A model generated the notes under the pieces. That model was not told the DNA's origin. It made no database searches and worked only from the letters and a program-made list of their open reading frames with translations. From Desulfatibacillum alkenivorans DSM 16219 (GTDB lineage Bacteria; Desulfobacterota; Desulfobacteria; Desulfobacterales; Desulfatibacillaceae), in contig NZ_FQZU01000038.1 in the NCBI RefSeq assembly GCF_900142135.1, positions 1 to 59,185 of the forward strand: a DNA stretch of 59,185 bases. The letters are read 5' to 3'. Every line of letters starts with the position of its first letter. The stretch's first letter is position 1. The position numbers and the translations under genes are program-made. Of this stretch, positions 9,820 through 19,230 are shown in pieces.

Positions 9820-11127
9820 ATGGTAGGCGGTGGTTTTCAGAACATTTTCAAGATCCCGGAGTTAAAACGCCGCGTATTGATTACCGCAGCCCTTCTGGCT
9901 GTGTATCGCATCGGCGTGCATATACCTACTCCCGGAGTGGACGGCAACGCGTTGGCGGCTTTTTTCGCAGCGCATCAGGATACCATTCTCGGGCTCTTTG
10001 ACATGTTTTCCGGCGGGGCGCTTGAACGGTTGTCCGTTTTCGCCCTCGGCATTATGCCTTACATCAGCGCGTCCATTATTCTCCAGCTCCTCACGGTGGT
10101 CATTCCGCATTTGGAAAGGCTGTCCAAGGAAGGGGATGCGGGACGTAAGAAGATCACCCAGTACACCCGTTACGGTACGGTGCTCCTCTCCATTATTCAG
10201 GGCTTCGGCATAGCCGTGGGCCTGGAGCAAATGGCCAGCTCCGCCGGGGAGATCGTGCCTGTCGGCGGATGGGGCTTCCGGATCATGACCGTGATCACCC
10301 TCACGGCCGGCACCGCCTTTATCATGTGGCTGGGCGAAACCATCACAGAGCGCGGCATTGGAAACGGCATCTCGTTGATCATCTTCGCGGGCATCGTGGC
10401 CAGAGGCCCCGCCGCCGTATCCAAGACCATCACCCTGGTCGGCGCCGGCACTCTGGGCGCCTTCACGGTCGCGGGCCTGGCGATTTTCATGGTCGCGGTC
10501 ATCGGGTTGATCATCTTTGTGGAAACGGCCCAAAGGCGCATACCCGTGCAGTACGCCAAACGGGTTGTAGGGCGCAGGCAGTACGGCGGACAGAAAACCC
10601 ATTTGCCGCTCAAGATCAACCAGAGCGGCGTTATTCCGCCCATCTTCGCCTCGTCGCTCATGATGTTTCCGGCCACCATCGCCCAGTTTTCGGGAGTCGA
10701 AGCCCTCAACAAGTTCGCTGAGTGGCTCACCCCCGGAACCGGCATCTGGGAAATTCCCTATGTGGCCTTTATCTTCTTTTTCTGCTATTTCTATACGGCT
10801 GTCACCTTTAATCCGGTGGACGTGGCGGATAACTTGAAGAAATACGGCGGGTACATTCCGGGCGTGCGCCCCGGCAAAAGGACGGCGGATTACATTGACA
10901 AAGTCCTGACCCGCATCACCCTTGGCGGGGCCATCTATGTGTCGGCCGTGTGCGTTATGCCCACAGCGTTGATGGTAATGTTCAAGGTTCCCTTTTATTT
11001 CGGCGGCACCGCTCTGCTCATCGTGGTAGGCGTGGCCCTGGATACCATCGCCCAGATGGAATCCCACATGATCACACGGCATTATGAGGGGTTTCTTAAA
11101 AAGGGCGGAAAAACGCGGGGACGATAG
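9820..11127 (+). CDS. secY: Protein translocase subunit SecY
   Basis: SecY is the ten-helix inner-membrane channel for Sec-dependent export, working with SecE, SecG and SecA. The 435-residue product shows the N-terminal [15 protein letters not shown], the plug-side [40 protein letters not shown] in the middle, the GGxKTxLPLKIN loop, and C-terminal [20 protein letters not shown], all universal SecY segments. Length is normal. It is followed directly by map; the adk gene often found between them is absent. Confidence 0.98.
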   Translation: MVGGGFQNIFKIPELKRRVLITAALLAVYRIGVHIPTPGVDGNALAAFFAAHQDTILGLFDMFSGGALERLSVFALGIMPYISASIILQLLTVVIPHLERLSKEGDAGRKKITQYTRYGTVLLSIIQGFGIAVGLEQMASSAGEIVPVGGWGFRIMTVITLTAGTAFIMWLGETITERGIGNGISLIIFAGIVARGPAAVSKTITLVGAGTLGAFTVAGLAIFMVAVIGLIIFVETAQRRIPVQYAKRVVGRRQYGGQKTHLPLKINQSGVIPPIFASSLMMFPATIAQFSGVEALNKFAEWLTPGTGIWEIPYVAFIFFFCYFYTAVTFNPVDVADNLKKYGGYIPGVRPGKRTADYIDKVLTRITLGGAIYVSAVCVMPTALMVMFKVPFYFGGTALLIVVGVALDTIAQMESHMITRHYEGFLKKGGKTRGR

Positions 11128-11134
11128 CTGAATT

Positions 11135-11893
11135 ATGCTGGTTCTTAAGTCTCGCAGGGAGATTGAACTGATAAGGAACGCCAACCAGATTGTTGGCACA
11201 GTGTTGAAAAAACTGGCGTCCATGGTCAAACCGGGTGTCTCCACCCTTGAACTGGACGCTTTAGCCAGGAAGATGTGTAAGGACTTCGATTGCAAGCCCG
11301 CCTTCCTGGGATACAGGGGGTTTCCTTTCGCCCTGTGCGCCTCCGTGAACGAACAGGTGGTTCACGGATTTCCTTCCGACAAACCGCTCCAGGAAGGGGA
11401 CATCCTCTCCATGGATTTCGGGGTGCGGAAGGAAGGCTATTTCGGCGATTCGGCCGTTACGGTGGCTGTGGGTTCCATTAGCCGGGACGCGCAGCAGCTT
11501 ATGGACGTGACCGAACAATCCCTCTACGCCGGAATAGATCAGGCCCGGCCCGGAAACCGCGTCTCGGACATTTCCGCCGCTGTGCAGGAATGCGTTGAGG
11601 CGGCGGGTTTCTCGGTCGTCCGCAGCTTTGTGGGGCACGGCATAGGAAAAGAGTTGCATGAAGAACCCCAAGTGCCGAACTTCGGCGCCCCCGGCCGAGG
11701 TCCTCGATTGAAGGCTGGCATGACCATAGCCATAGAGCCCATGGTGAATGCCGGAAGGTACGAGGTGGATGTTTTGGATGATGGTTGGACCGCAGTGACA
11801 AGGGACGGGACCTTGTCTGCCCATTTTGAGCATACCATTGCTATTTTGGAAGACGGTCCGGTGATTTTGAGCGCCGTAGACGGGAGCGAGTAA
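11135..11893 (+). CDS. map: Methionine aminopeptidase, type I
   Basis: This metalloenzyme removes N-terminal methionine from nascent proteins. The 252-residue product contains the metal-ligand segments SMDFGV and FGDSAVT (two Asp), [12 protein letters not shown] (His), IEPMVNAG (Glu) and HFEHTIAI near the end (Glu), in the expected order and spacing. There is no N-terminal zinc-finger extension, consistent with type Ia. ATG at 11135 is eight bases after secY. Its TAA stop shares an A with the infA start. Confidence 0.97.
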   Translation: MLVLKSRREIELIRNANQIVGTVLKKLASMVKPGVSTLELDALARKMCKDFDCKPAFLGYRGFPFALCASVNEQVVHGFPSDKPLQEGDILSMDFGVRKEGYFGDSAVTVAVGSISRDAQQLMDVTEQSLYAGIDQARPGNRVSDISAAVQECVEAAGFSVVRSFVGHGIGKELHEEPQVPNFGAPGRGPRLKAGMTIAIEPMVNAGRYEVDVLDDGWTAVTRDGTLSAHFEHTIAILEDGPVILSAVDGSE

Positions 11894-12111
11894 TGGCCAA
11901 GGAAGATGCCATTGAGGTTCAAGGGACGGTAGTGGAAACGCTGCCCAACGCCATGTTCAAGGTGGAATTGGAAAACAAACACCAGGTGCTGGCCCATATT
12001 TCAGGCAAGATGCGTATGCACTTCATCAAGATCCTGCCTGGGGACAAGGTGACAGTGGAACTATCCCCCTATGATTTAACCCGGGGGCGCATTACTTACA
12101 GGTTCAAATAA
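11893..12111 (+). CDS. infA: Translation initiation factor IF-1
   Basis: IF-1 is an S1-type OB-fold protein that occupies the ribosomal A site during initiation. The 72-residue product begins [20 protein letters not shown] and continues [20 protein letters not shown] to the family end [11 protein letters not shown]. Length is exactly that of bacterial IF-1. The ATG overlaps the map stop by one base, suggesting translational coupling. Confidence 0.98.
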   Translation: MAKEDAIEVQGTVVETLPNAMFKVELENKHQVLAHISGKMRMHFIKILPGDKVTVELSPYDLTRGRITYRFK

Positions 12112-12181
12112 CCATCGCTAAGGAAGCACAGCCGCTCCATCGCTTAAGGCGAAGAGCGCTCTTCTTTACCAGGAGATGACA

Positions 12182-12295
12182 ATGAAGGTCAGGGCATCAG
12201 TAAAACGGATTTGCAGCAAGTGCAAAATTGTTAAGCGTAAAGGCGTTGTCAGAGTGATCTGCGAAAACAAGCGCCATAAACAAAGACAAGGATAG
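12182..12295 (+). CDS. rpmJ: 50S ribosomal protein L36
   Basis: A 37-residue frame starting [20 protein letters not shown] and ending [12 protein letters not shown]. It has the C-x2-C ... C ... H zinc ligands of the C+ form of L36. The ATG at 12182 follows AGGAGATGACA. It sits between infA and rpsM in the canonical place. A 70-base spacer separates it from infA. Confidence 0.97.
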   Translation: MKVRASVKRICSKCKIVKRKGVVRVICENKRHKQRQG

Positions 12296-12307
12296 GGGAA
12301 AAGCCAA

Positions 12308-12691
12308 ATGGCACGTATCGCGGGCGTAGACTTGCCGAAGAGAAAGCGTATAGAGATTGGCCTTACCTATATTTTTGGTATCGGTCGCTCCACATCCTCT
12401 AAGATATTGGAAGAGCTGGGCATCGACCCGGACACCAAGACAGATGATCTTACCGAAGGCCAGGTCAATGATATCAGGAAACTGATAGACAGCAAATACC
12501 GGGTTGAAGGCGAGCTCCGGACTCAGATCTCCATGAACATCAAAAGGCTCATGGACCTGGGTTGCTACCGGGGTCTCCGTCACCGGAGAGGCCTGCCTGT
12601 ACACGGACAGAGAACGAGCACCAATGCCCGGACCAGAAAGGGCCCCCGTAGGGCCGCGGTCAAGAAAAAGGGCGGAGCCAAAAAGAAGTAA
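12308..12691 (+). CDS. rpsM: 30S ribosomal protein S13
   Basis: S13 lies in the head and contacts P-site tRNA and L5. The 127-residue product begins [20 protein letters not shown] and contains [19 protein letters not shown], then [20 protein letters not shown] and the basic end [22 protein letters not shown] at 12308 lies behind AGGGGAAAAGCCAA. First gene of the alpha operon block. Confidence 0.97.
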   Translation: MARIAGVDLPKRKRIEIGLTYIFGIGRSTSSKILEELGIDPDTKTDDLTEGQVNDIRKLIDSKYRVEGELRTQISMNIKRLMDLGCYRGLRHRRGLPVHGQRTSTNARTRKGPRRAAVKKKGGAKKK

Positions 12692-12712
12692 CCTTAACTT
12701 ATTGGTGGTGAA

Positions 12713-13099
12713 ATGGCTAAACGAAAGGTTGCGCGTAAGCGGGACAAAAAGAACATACCCAGTGGAGTGGCTCACATTCAGGCCACCTTTAATAACACCA
12801 TAGTGACCATCACAGATCCTTCCGGAGCCGTGGTGTCCTGGTCCAGCGCCGGTGTTGTGGGCTTCAAAGGCTCACGGAAAAGCACTCCGTTCGCAGCTCA
12901 GCTTGCTGCGGAGGACGCCGCCAAAAAGGCGATGGAGCACGGCATGCGGAATGTGGAAGTGTATGTGAAAGGACCAGGTTCGGGCAGGGAGTCCGCCCTT
13001 CGGGCCCTTCAGGGCGCCGGGTTGAACGTGGTCATGCTTCGGGACGTTACTCCCGTTCCTCACAATGGATGCCGCCCCCGCAAAAGGCGCAGGGTTTGA
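12713..13099 (+). CDS. rpsK: 30S ribosomal protein S11
   Basis: S11 forms part of the platform and the mRNA exit channel. The 128-residue product has [20 protein letters not shown], then [20 protein letters not shown], and the closing [19 protein letters not shown], all invariant. ATG at 12713 follows TTGGTGGTGAA. Length is typical. Confidence 0.98.
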   Translation: MAKRKVARKRDKKNIPSGVAHIQATFNNTIVTITDPSGAVVSWSSAGVVGFKGSRKSTPFAAQLAAEDAAKKAMEHGMRNVEVYVKGPGSGRESALRALQGAGLNVVMLRDVTPVPHNGCRPRKRRRV

Positions 13100-13131
13100 T
13101 CTTTTTGGCGTTATAAAAAAAGGAGGCCGTT

Positions 13132-13758
13132 TTGGCAAGGTATCGTGGTTCGGTCTGCAGGATCTGCAGGCGCGAAAACTTAAAGTTGTTCTTGAAAGGG
13201 GACCGCTGTTATTCCGATAAATGCGCCTTTGATCGCAGGAGCTATCCTCCCGGACAACACGGACAGCGGCGCACCAAGGTTTCTGATTACGGAATCCAGC
13301 TGCGTGAAAAACAAAAAATCAAGAGAATGTACGGCTTGACCGAAAAGCAGTTCCATCTGACCTTCAAAAAAGCTGACCGCGCCAAAGGCATTACAGGTAC
13401 AAACCTGTTGGTCAACTTGGAGAGAAGATTGGACAACGTGATTTACAGGCTGGGCTTCGCCGATTGCCGCACTCAGGCAAGGCAGATGGTCCGCCATAAT
13501 CACTTTACGGTCAACGGCCATAAGGTAAATATCCCTTCCGCCCAGGTTAACATCGGCGACACGATTGAAGTGCGTGAAAAAAGCCGGGCCGTGGCAGTCA
13601 TCACCAATGCCATGGAAGCCGTGGCCCGCCGGGGTCTGCCCCAGTGGCTGGAATTGGATAAGGCGAATTTCAAGGGCGTTGTGAATGCGTATCCCGTCAG
13701 GGAAGATCTGACCATGCCCATGCAGGAACAGCTCATCGTGGAACTCTACTCCAAGTAG
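13132..13758 (+). CDS. rpsD: 30S ribosomal protein S4, zinc-binding form
   Basis: S4 starts 30S assembly and influences decoding accuracy. The 208-residue product starts at TTG 13132 behind AAAGGAGGCCGTT. It has four N-terminal cysteines (CRIC and C-x4-C within the first 40 residues) of the C+ zinc form, and the S4 RNA-binding fold with [20 protein letters not shown] and [13 protein letters not shown]. As with S14 and L36, only the zinc form is present here. Confidence 0.97.
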   Translation: MARYRGSVCRICRRENLKLFLKGDRCYSDKCAFDRRSYPPGQHGQRRTKVSDYGIQLREKQKIKRMYGLTEKQFHLTFKKADRAKGITGTNLLVNLERRLDNVIYRLGFADCRTQARQMVRHNHFTVNGHKVNIPSAQVNIGDTIEVREKSRAVAVITNAMEAVARRGLPQWLELDKANFKGVVNAYPVREDLTMPMQEQLIVELYSK

Positions 13759-13884
13759 TTGGGTCTGCCGGGTTCATCCATCCTGGGGCTGCCGCGCTAT
13801 CACCGCTATGCAGCCCCGGCTGGTTAACACAGGGCGGCCCAAGGGCGGTCGCCGTCCCACGTACGCAAACTTCGAGAGGTGATA

Positions 13885-14916
13885 ATGACCGTAAACGAGT
13901 TGATGTACATGAACTGGCGGGAGTTGATCAAACCCCAGCGGGTTCAGGTGGAAAGCTCCCCGACGCATGGAAAATTCATCACCGAACCTCTGGAGAGGGG
14001 CTTCGGGTTGACCCTGGGCAACGCGCTCAGAAGGATCATTCTGTCCTCGTTGCACGGAGCGGCCATTGTTTCGGTCAAGTTCGACAACGTCATGCATGAG
14101 TTTTCCGCCATTCCAGGCGTTCTGGAAGACGTGTCGGAGCTTATCCTGAATCTGAAAGAGGTCCGGTTGACCATGACGGAAACCGGCCCCTGCCCGCTCA
14201 ATCTGGAAAAGCAGGGTCCCGGCGTCGTAACCGCAGGGGATTTGATCAGCCCCAACGGCAAGGTTCAGGTGCTGAATCCGGACTTGTACATAGCCACCAT
14301 TTCCGACGACAGCGTCTTCCGTATGGAGATGCAATGCCAGGTCGGCAAAGGCTATGCCATGGCGGAAGCCAATAAGAATGAAGATGATCCCGTTGGGACC
14401 ATTCCTATAGATTCGGTTTTCTCCCCCATACGCCGGGTCAACTACGTAGTGGGCAACGCCCGTGTGGGCCAACGCACCGACTACGATAAGCTGACTCTGG
14501 AGGTATGGACCGATGGCAGCCTGACCCCGGAAGACGCCGTGGCCTACGCCGCCAAAATCCTGAAAGAGCAGATCAGCATCTTCATCAATTTTGACGAAGA
14601 GATGGAGCCGGAACAGGAAGTGGAAGCCGAAGAAACCGACGCCCCGGAATTCAATGAAAATCTGTACCGGAGCGTTGACGAACTGGAACTTTCCGTGCGC
14701 AGTGCGAACTGCCTGAAGAACGCCAGTATTCACAAGATTTTTGAGCTTGTCCGGAAGACGGAAAGTGAGATGTTGAAGACCAAAAATTTCGGGAGAAAAT
14801 CTCTCAACGAGATCAAAGAGGTTCTCTCCGAAATGGGACTTTCCTTTGGCATGAAGCTGGAAGGCTTTCAGCCGCCCGAGGAAAGCGATGAAGAAGGAGA
14901 CACCGAAGACTCATGA
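13885..14916 (+). CDS. rpoA: DNA-directed RNA polymerase subunit alpha
   Basis: The alpha subunit is the dimerisation scaffold of RNA polymerase. The 343-residue product has the N-terminal domain ([20 protein letters not shown]-like core, [20 protein letters not shown]) and a C-terminal DNA- and activator-binding domain with [20 protein letters not shown] and [19 protein letters not shown]. The ATG at 13885 is preferred over GTG 13879 because GAGAGGTG then sits as the ribosome binding site. It ends with an acidic tail, and its stop overlaps rplQ by four bases. Confidence 0.97.
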   Translation: MTVNELMYMNWRELIKPQRVQVESSPTHGKFITEPLERGFGLTLGNALRRIILSSLHGAAIVSVKFDNVMHEFSAIPGVLEDVSELILNLKEVRLTMTETGPCPLNLEKQGPGVVTAGDLISPNGKVQVLNPDLYIATISDDSVFRMEMQCQVGKGYAMAEANKNEDDPVGTIPIDSVFSPIRRVNYVVGNARVGQRTDYDKLTLEVWTDGSLTPEDAVAYAAKILKEQISIFINFDEEMEPEQEVEAEETDAPEFNENLYRSVDELELSVRSANCLKNASIHKIFELVRKTESEMLKTKNFGRKSLNEIKEVLSEMGLSFGMKLEGFQPPEESDEEGDTEDS

Positions 14917-15572
14917 GACATCAAAAAGGCGGAGTAAAGTTAAATCGTACGTCTTCCCATAGAAAGGCCATGTTCCGCAACATGGTGACCTCCCTTTTTG
15001 AAAACGGGCAAGTGAAGACGACAGACGCCAAGGCCAAGGAACTGCGCCGCTGGGCCGACCAGATGATCACCCTCGCAAAGAGGGGCGATCTGCACGCCCG
15101 GCGTCAGGCAATGGCGGTTATTCGCAATAAACAAGTGGTGCACAAGCTGTTTGAAGCCGCCAACGAAAGATTCGGCGAAATCAACGGCGGCTACACCCGC
15201 ATCACCAAAATAGGCATGCGCAAAGGCGACGCCGCTCCCATCTCCCTGGTGGATTTTGTAGGCGGCGACGAAGTGGAAAAGGGCGAAAAAGGCTCCTGGT
15301 TAAGCCGCTTCACCGCTTTGGGCAAAGCCAAGGCTGACAAAGAAGCCAAACCCGCCGCTCCCGCCAAGGAAGCCGCTCCTGTAGAAGAAGCTCCGGTCGC
15401 CGAGGCCGTGGAAGCTGCTCCTGCAGAAGAAGCTCCTGCGGAAGAAGAAGCTCCTGCGGAAGAGGAAGCTCCCGCGGAAGAGGAAGCTCCCGCGGAAGAG
15501 GAAGCTCCTGCTGAAGAAGAAGCTGCAGAGGAAGAGGCTCCTGCCGAAGAAGAGGAAAAAGCCAAGGAATAA
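14913..15572 (+). CDS. rplQ: 50S ribosomal protein L17 with long acidic Ala/Pro/Glu tail
   Basis: L17 lies at the tunnel-exit side of the large subunit. Residues 1-120 or so are ordinary L17 ([60 protein letters not shown]). The protein then runs on to 219 residues, against 120-130 for most homologues. The extra part is low-complexity: Lys/Ala-rich, then PAEEEA-type repeats and a final run of glutamates. Acidic L17 extensions are known in some lineages, but their role is unclear. The ATG overlaps the rpoA stop (ATGA). Confidence 0.96.
   Translation: MRHQKGGVKLNRTSSHRKAMFRNMVTSLFENGQVKTTDAKAKELRRWADQMITLAKRGDLHARRQAMAVIRNKQVVHKLFEAANERFGEINGGYTRITKIGMRKGDAAPISLVDFVGGDEVEKGEKGSWLSRFTALGKAKADKEAKPAAPAKEAAPVEEAPVAEAVEAAPAEEAPAEEEAPAEEEAPAEEEAPAEEEAPAEEEAAEEEAPAEEEEKAKE
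15400..15562 (+). repeat. Tandem repeat coding PAEEEA units in rplQ
   Basis: Within the rplQ tail an 18-base unit close to GCTCCTGCGGAAGAAGAA recurs several times with small changes (gctcctgcg, gctcccgcg, gctcctgct). This yields the repeated Ala-Pro-Ala-Glu-Glu-Glu hexapeptide. Such arrays change length easily by slippage, so copy number may vary between strains. Confidence 0.85.
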
Positions 15573-15597
15573 CAAGGCTTTTTGCAGATATACAACG

Positions 15598-15627
15598 AAA
15601 AAAGGCGGCTTTGTAAGCCGCCTTTTT
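15598..15627 (+). terminator. Bidirectional intrinsic terminator between rplQ and mtaB
   Basis: The stem AAAGGCGGCTT pairs with AAGCCGCCTTT around a TGT loop (15601-15624), with A-rich sequence before and a T-run after. The structure works on both strands and lies between the converging ends of rplQ and mtaB, so it probably ends both the ribosomal cluster and the tRNA-modification genes. Confidence 0.9.
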
Positions 15628-16941
15628 TCATTTCAGGGCCCCCATAACCCGGCCTTGGGGGGTGAGCTTTTCGGCCTTCACCCTGACCAGGCTGGACTTG
15701 ACCGGCGGCGAATCCGCAGAAAAAAGTACAGGGACGTAATTGCGCGCCACCCCCTTATGCAGGCCGGTCTTGGCATCCTTCCTGCCTTCCACGCAAACCT
15801 CCACGGTCTTGCCGATGATTCCCGCATGAAAGGCCAGGCGCTTCAGGCCCCCCAGGTCGCGAATGATTTTGGTCCGCTTGGCCAATACGTTCGGCGGAAC
15901 CTGGTCCGGAAATTTGGCCGCCGGCGTGCCTTGCCTTTGGGAATAAGGGAATACGTGGAAATAGGAGGCGGGAAGCCTTTCCAACAAAGATAACGTCGTT
16001 TTGAAGTGCTCTTCGGTCTCCCCGGGAAAGCCAACCAATACATCCACGCCGATTCCCGCTTCGGGCAGCGCTTCTCTGACGTTGCGGACAAGCTCCTCGA
16101 AAAACTCCGCGGAGTAGGGCCGGTTCATTCTTTCCAGGATGTCGCTGTCACCGCTTTGCAAAGGCAGGTGAAGGTGCGGGCAGATCCGTTTTGAGTCGGC
16201 CATAAGGTCCAAAAGATCCCGGCTGACTTCCCTGGGCTCGATGGAGCTTAGGCGGAGCCTGCCCGACTCCATGCGGCCCTCCAATTCCTTCAGTAAAGAA
16301 ACCAGGTCCCTAGGCGGGTCCAGGTCCTGCCCGTAATAGCCCAGGTGGATGCCGGTAAATACAATTTCGCCGAATCCCTGGCCGGTAAGGTGGGCGACGT
16401 GCCGCAGGACGGCGTCCCAGGGCATGCTCCGGCTTGGCCCCCGGGTGTATGGCACAATGCAATAGGTGCAGAAAGCGTTGCATCCGTCCTGGATTTTTAA
16501 AAAAGGCCGGCTTCTGGCGCCCGGCGCTGGGATGTCCGGAACCGGAAAGTCGTGGTGGGAGCGAATTTCGCCGCACAGCATCTCGGCGGATTTCCGCGGG
16601 GTTTCCTTTTCTATGATTTGCGGGATGAGGCTCCTTTGGGTGTTGTCCACCACAAAGGAAACCCCTTTGATGCTTTTAAGGGTCTCAGGCTCGCTCTGCG
16701 CGTAGCACCCGGTTGCAAGCACCAACGCCCCTTTGTGAGCCTTGATCGCCTGTCTGAGCGCCTGTCTGGACTGCGTAGAGGCTTTATGGGTGACGGTGCA
16801 GGTGTTCACAACCACCACATCCGCTTTTTGCTTGTCGCCCACCCGCTTCATTCCGGCCTTCTCCAGAATGCAGGCCAGGTTGTCCGACTCGTATTGGTTC
16901 ACCTTGCAGCCCAAGGTGTTTATGTAAAATGTCTTCGGCAT
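15628..16941 (-). CDS. mtaB: tRNA t6A37 methylthiotransferase MtaB
   Basis: This radical SAM enzyme adds a methylthio group to t6A37 of tRNAs that read ANN codons. The 437-residue product shows the N-terminal UPF0004 domain (FYINTLGCKVNQYESD, VVVNTCTVTHKASTQSRQ), the radical SAM CxxxCxxC motif (CNAFCTYCIVPYTRG) near residue 150, and a C-terminal TRAM-like domain. The LGCKVNQYES opening separates MtaB from MiaB and RimO. It starts 18 bases after the mnmA stop, so it is probably cotranscribed with mnmA. Confidence 0.95.
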   Translation of the reverse strand: MPKTFYINTLGCKVNQYESDNLACILEKAGMKRVGDKQKADVVVVNTCTVTHKASTQSRQALRQAIKAHKGALVLATGCYAQSEPETLKSIKGVSFVVDNTQRSLIPQIIEKETPRKSAEMLCGEIRSHHDFPVPDIPAPGARSRPFLKIQDGCNAFCTYCIVPYTRGPSRSMPWDAVLRHVAHLTGQGFGEIVFTGIHLGYYGQDLDPPRDLVSLLKELEGRMESGRLRLSSIEPREVSRDLLDLMADSKRICPHLHLPLQSGDSDILERMNRPYSAEFFEELVRNVREALPEAGIGVDVLVGFPGETEEHFKTTLSLLERLPASYFHVFPYSQRQGTPAAKFPDQVPPNVLAKRTKIIRDLGGLKRLAFHAGIIGKTVEVCVEGRKDAKTGLHKGVARNYVPVLFSADSPPVKSSLVRVKAEKLTPQGRVMGALK

Positions 16942-16958
16942 AAGAGATCTTGGTCCGT

Positions 16959-18029
16959 TTATGGGTTTAGCGGCTTGTCAATCCATCCGGCGCCTAAAAC
17001 TTCGTCTTCCTGGTAAAACACCGCGCCCTGGCCGGGAGTGACGGCTGATTGAGGTTGGTCGAACCACACGTTGACGGATTCGTCCTCCAAAATTTCGATG
17101 GCGGAGGCCGCTTCCTTGTGCCTGTATCGAATCCGCACGGCCGCCTTAAATGCGTTTTCCCTTGGAGGGATGATCCAGTTGACGCCCGTAACGTGCACCC
17201 CGCGGGACAGCAGGCCGCTTTTAAAGCAGACGGTAATGCGGTTGGCGCCGGGATCGATTGCCTGGACGTAATAGGCCTCGGAGGCCGGGATGTTAATGCC
17301 CCTGCGCTGTCCGATAGTAAAGGCGAAAACGCCCTGGTGCCTGCCGATGACCTCGCCCCGGACGTTCACCACGTCGCCCGGCCTGGATTGAAAGCCCGGC
17401 TGATTCTGCAAAAATTTCCGGTATCTGTCGTCTGCAATAAAGCAGGTCTCCTGGCTTTCGGGTTTGGTGTATTGGTCCAGGCCCAGTTCTATCGCTTTGT
17501 CGCGGATTTGCTCTTTGGTGAATTCGCCGAGAGGAAAAACGGCTGCCCCCAGTTGGGCCTGGGACAGCAAGCCCAGAAAATAGGACTGGTCCTTCTTGGG
17601 GTCCGCGCCCTTGACAAGACGGAAGCGGCCGGCGGAATCCCGGCGCACCCGTGCGTAATGCCCGGTGGCGATTTTTTCTGCGTTAAAGCGGTTGCGGGCG
17701 GCGTCCAGGAGGGCGCCGAACTTGACGGTCCGGTTGCATACCATGCAGGGGTTGGGGGTACGGCCCTTGAGATAGGTATCCACAAAGGGCGCGACAACGC
17801 GGGTTTGAAACTCTTCCTGCAGGTTGACGACTTCTATGGGGAGATCCAGTTCTTTTGCAGCCCGGGCCAGCGGTTCGGGAACTCCGTCCAGGCCGGGAGG
17901 GGCGTCCTCGTTTTCAAATCCCGTGACGAAGTGGATTCCCACCATGTCCCGGCATGTCTGTTTAAGCAGATAAGCGGAGATCATGGAGTCCACGCCTCCG
18001 CTCATGGCTATGGCGATCCGGGAAGCCAT
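16959..18029 (-). CDS. mnmA: tRNA-specific 2-thiouridylase MnmA
   Basis: MnmA puts sulfur on U34 of Lys, Glu and Gln tRNAs. The 356-residue product begins with the PP-loop SGGVDS (residues 10-15). It has the catalytic cysteine C98 in NPCMVCN, the second cysteine C196 in ESQETCFIAD, and the GHYARV segment, all in the expected order. It lies eight bases downstream of a NIL-domain ferredoxin, an arrangement that suggests the ferredoxin takes part in sulfur or electron supply (inference). mtaB follows, so this is a tRNA sulfur-modification operon. Confidence 0.96.
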   Translation of the reverse strand: MASRIAIAMSGGVDSMISAYLLKQTCRDMVGIHFVTGFENEDAPPGLDGVPEPLARAAKELDLPIEVVNLQEEFQTRVVAPFVDTYLKGRTPNPCMVCNRTVKFGALLDAARNRFNAEKIATGHYARVRRDSAGRFRLVKGADPKKDQSYFLGLLSQAQLGAAVFPLGEFTKEQIRDKAIELGLDQYTKPESQETCFIADDRYRKFLQNQPGFQSRPGDVVNVRGEVIGRHQGVFAFTIGQRRGINIPASEAYYVQAIDPGANRITVCFKSGLLSRGVHVTGVNWIIPPRENAFKAAVRIRYRHKEAASAIEILEDESVNVWFDQPQSAVTPGQGAVFYQEDEVLGAGWIDKPLNP

Positions 18030-18037
18030 GGGAGGCC

Positions 18038-18481
18038 CTATACTTCAGGCAACAGGTCGTCTACGGGATGCAGATTCATGGCTCTGGGCGGGCAGACCCG
18101 CACGCACAGCTTGCATACGCTGCATTTTTCCTGGTCAAAAACCACGTGCATGTCCGGCCGGGAGACGGCCAAGGCGCCCGTGGGGCAGACCGCCGTGCAG
18201 GTTCCGCAGTGGGTGCATACCTCTTCGTTGCGGCCGATTTCCTCTTCCGTCTTTTGGACCTTGATCCCTTCCTGCTTCAAATAGGCCATGCCCCGTTCGA
18301 AATTCTGGGGAGTTCCGAAGAGCTGCAGAACCATCACCCCTTCCTTGCGGGGGTATATGGTGGCGTTGAGGATGTTAAAGGTCAGATCGTACTCTCTGGC
18401 CAGGTTGCACACCACCGGGCTGTCGGCCCGGCCTTTGGGAAATCGAAGAATGAGCATTTTGGAATAGGTGTCTTTAACCAT
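18038..18481 (-). CDS. NIL-domain 4Fe-4S ferredoxin
   Basis: The 147-residue protein has an N-terminal NIL domain (about residues 1-75; SPVVCNLAREYDLTFNILNA) and two 4Fe-4S motifs, CTHCGTCTAVCP and CSVCKLCVRVCP, at about residues 93-130. NIL domains are best known from methionine ABC transporters (MetN); NIL-ferredoxin fusions are linked to sulfur-amino-acid metabolism in anaerobes. ATG at 18481 follows AGGAGG. Directly upstream of mnmA, so a role in sulfur transfer or electron supply is plausible but not shown. Confidence 0.85.
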   Translation of the reverse strand: MVKDTYSKMLILRFPKGRADSPVVCNLAREYDLTFNILNATIYPRKEGVMVLQLFGTPQNFERGMAYLKQEGIKVQKTEEEIGRNEEVCTHCGTCTAVCPTGALAVSRPDMHVVFDQEKCSVCKLCVRVCPPRAMNLHPVDDLLPEV

Positions 18482-18639
18482 CTAATAAGCCTCCTGCCGG
18501 CTGTTTCTTCCATGGGTTGAGCGGCGACGGCGCCGCCCGGGCCGGGAGACGGGTTTCATCTCAACCGGGCCTGAATCGTCAATTGTAGGCAGAGGGGCGA
18601 AGATTGTCAATCGGCAATTGCGGGTTTTTCCAAACAGGA

Positions 18640-19062
18640 TCAGACAAGCATGGCAAGGGCCAGCCGGTACACCTTCACAATGCCCCACAAGCCCAATCCC
18701 ATGAGCACAAAAGAAGAAAAAATGATGATCCTGCCCCGTTGCAAGGCCTCGCGCCCCTGAATCAGGACCGTGTCCCGGATCACCCGGATGCCCGGAGGCG
18801 GAAATCTGCCGTAGGTCAGGGTGAGCTTGCCCACGGCCATGAGGTACAGGCCCAGGGGAAACAGGGTGAGGAATAAAATCATCAGGCCCCCGAACAACAC
18901 GTGCATGATCATCTGGGGTCGGTCTCCGGTCCTTCCCGCGAAGTCCAGCAAGGAGGGCATGAACGCAAAGGCAATCAGCCCGCCCAAAGCCATCCCGAAA
19001 AACAGATACCGGAGCATGCGGTTTCGGTACTTTTTGTCTGCCCGTATGATGATTTTGTCCAT
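18640..19062 (-). CDS. Small membrane protein of unknown function
   Basis: A 140-residue protein with three clear hydrophobic segments: about residues 19-40 (LRYLFFGMALGGLIAFAFM), 52-78 and 113-138. The N-terminus is basic, and a polar stretch with IRVIRDTVLIQGREALQRG lies before the last helix. No family was recognised. The ATG at 19062 has GGCGGAAG seven to eight bases upstream. It is divergent from the TPR protein at 19231 and upstream of the ferredoxin, 158 bases away, with no clear terminator between. Confidence 0.6.
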   Translation of the reverse strand: MDKIIIRADKKYRNRMLRYLFFGMALGGLIAFAFMPSLLDFAGRTGDRPQMIMHVLFGGLMILFLTLFPLGLYLMAVGKLTLTYGRFPPPGIRVIRDTVLIQGREALQRGRIIIFSSFVLMGLGLWGIVKVYRLALAMLV

Positions 19063-19230
19063 GTTGCTTCCGCCGGAAAAGGAAAGAGTTCGGCCCTTAT
19101 CATACTCCTTACGGCCTGACTTCTCAACGAAAATCGGCCTGGATAATCCCGGCGCCCTATGTTAATATTGTTTTACAAGAATCATTACAATCATCGCAAA
19201 GGAACTCAGGCTACGGCCAATGGGGGGTAA

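Noticed and set aside
18482-18688. 68-codon minus-strand frame
   Set aside because: Overlaps the end of the membrane protein gene and is rich in Arg from GC-rich spacer DNA; no ribosome binding site.
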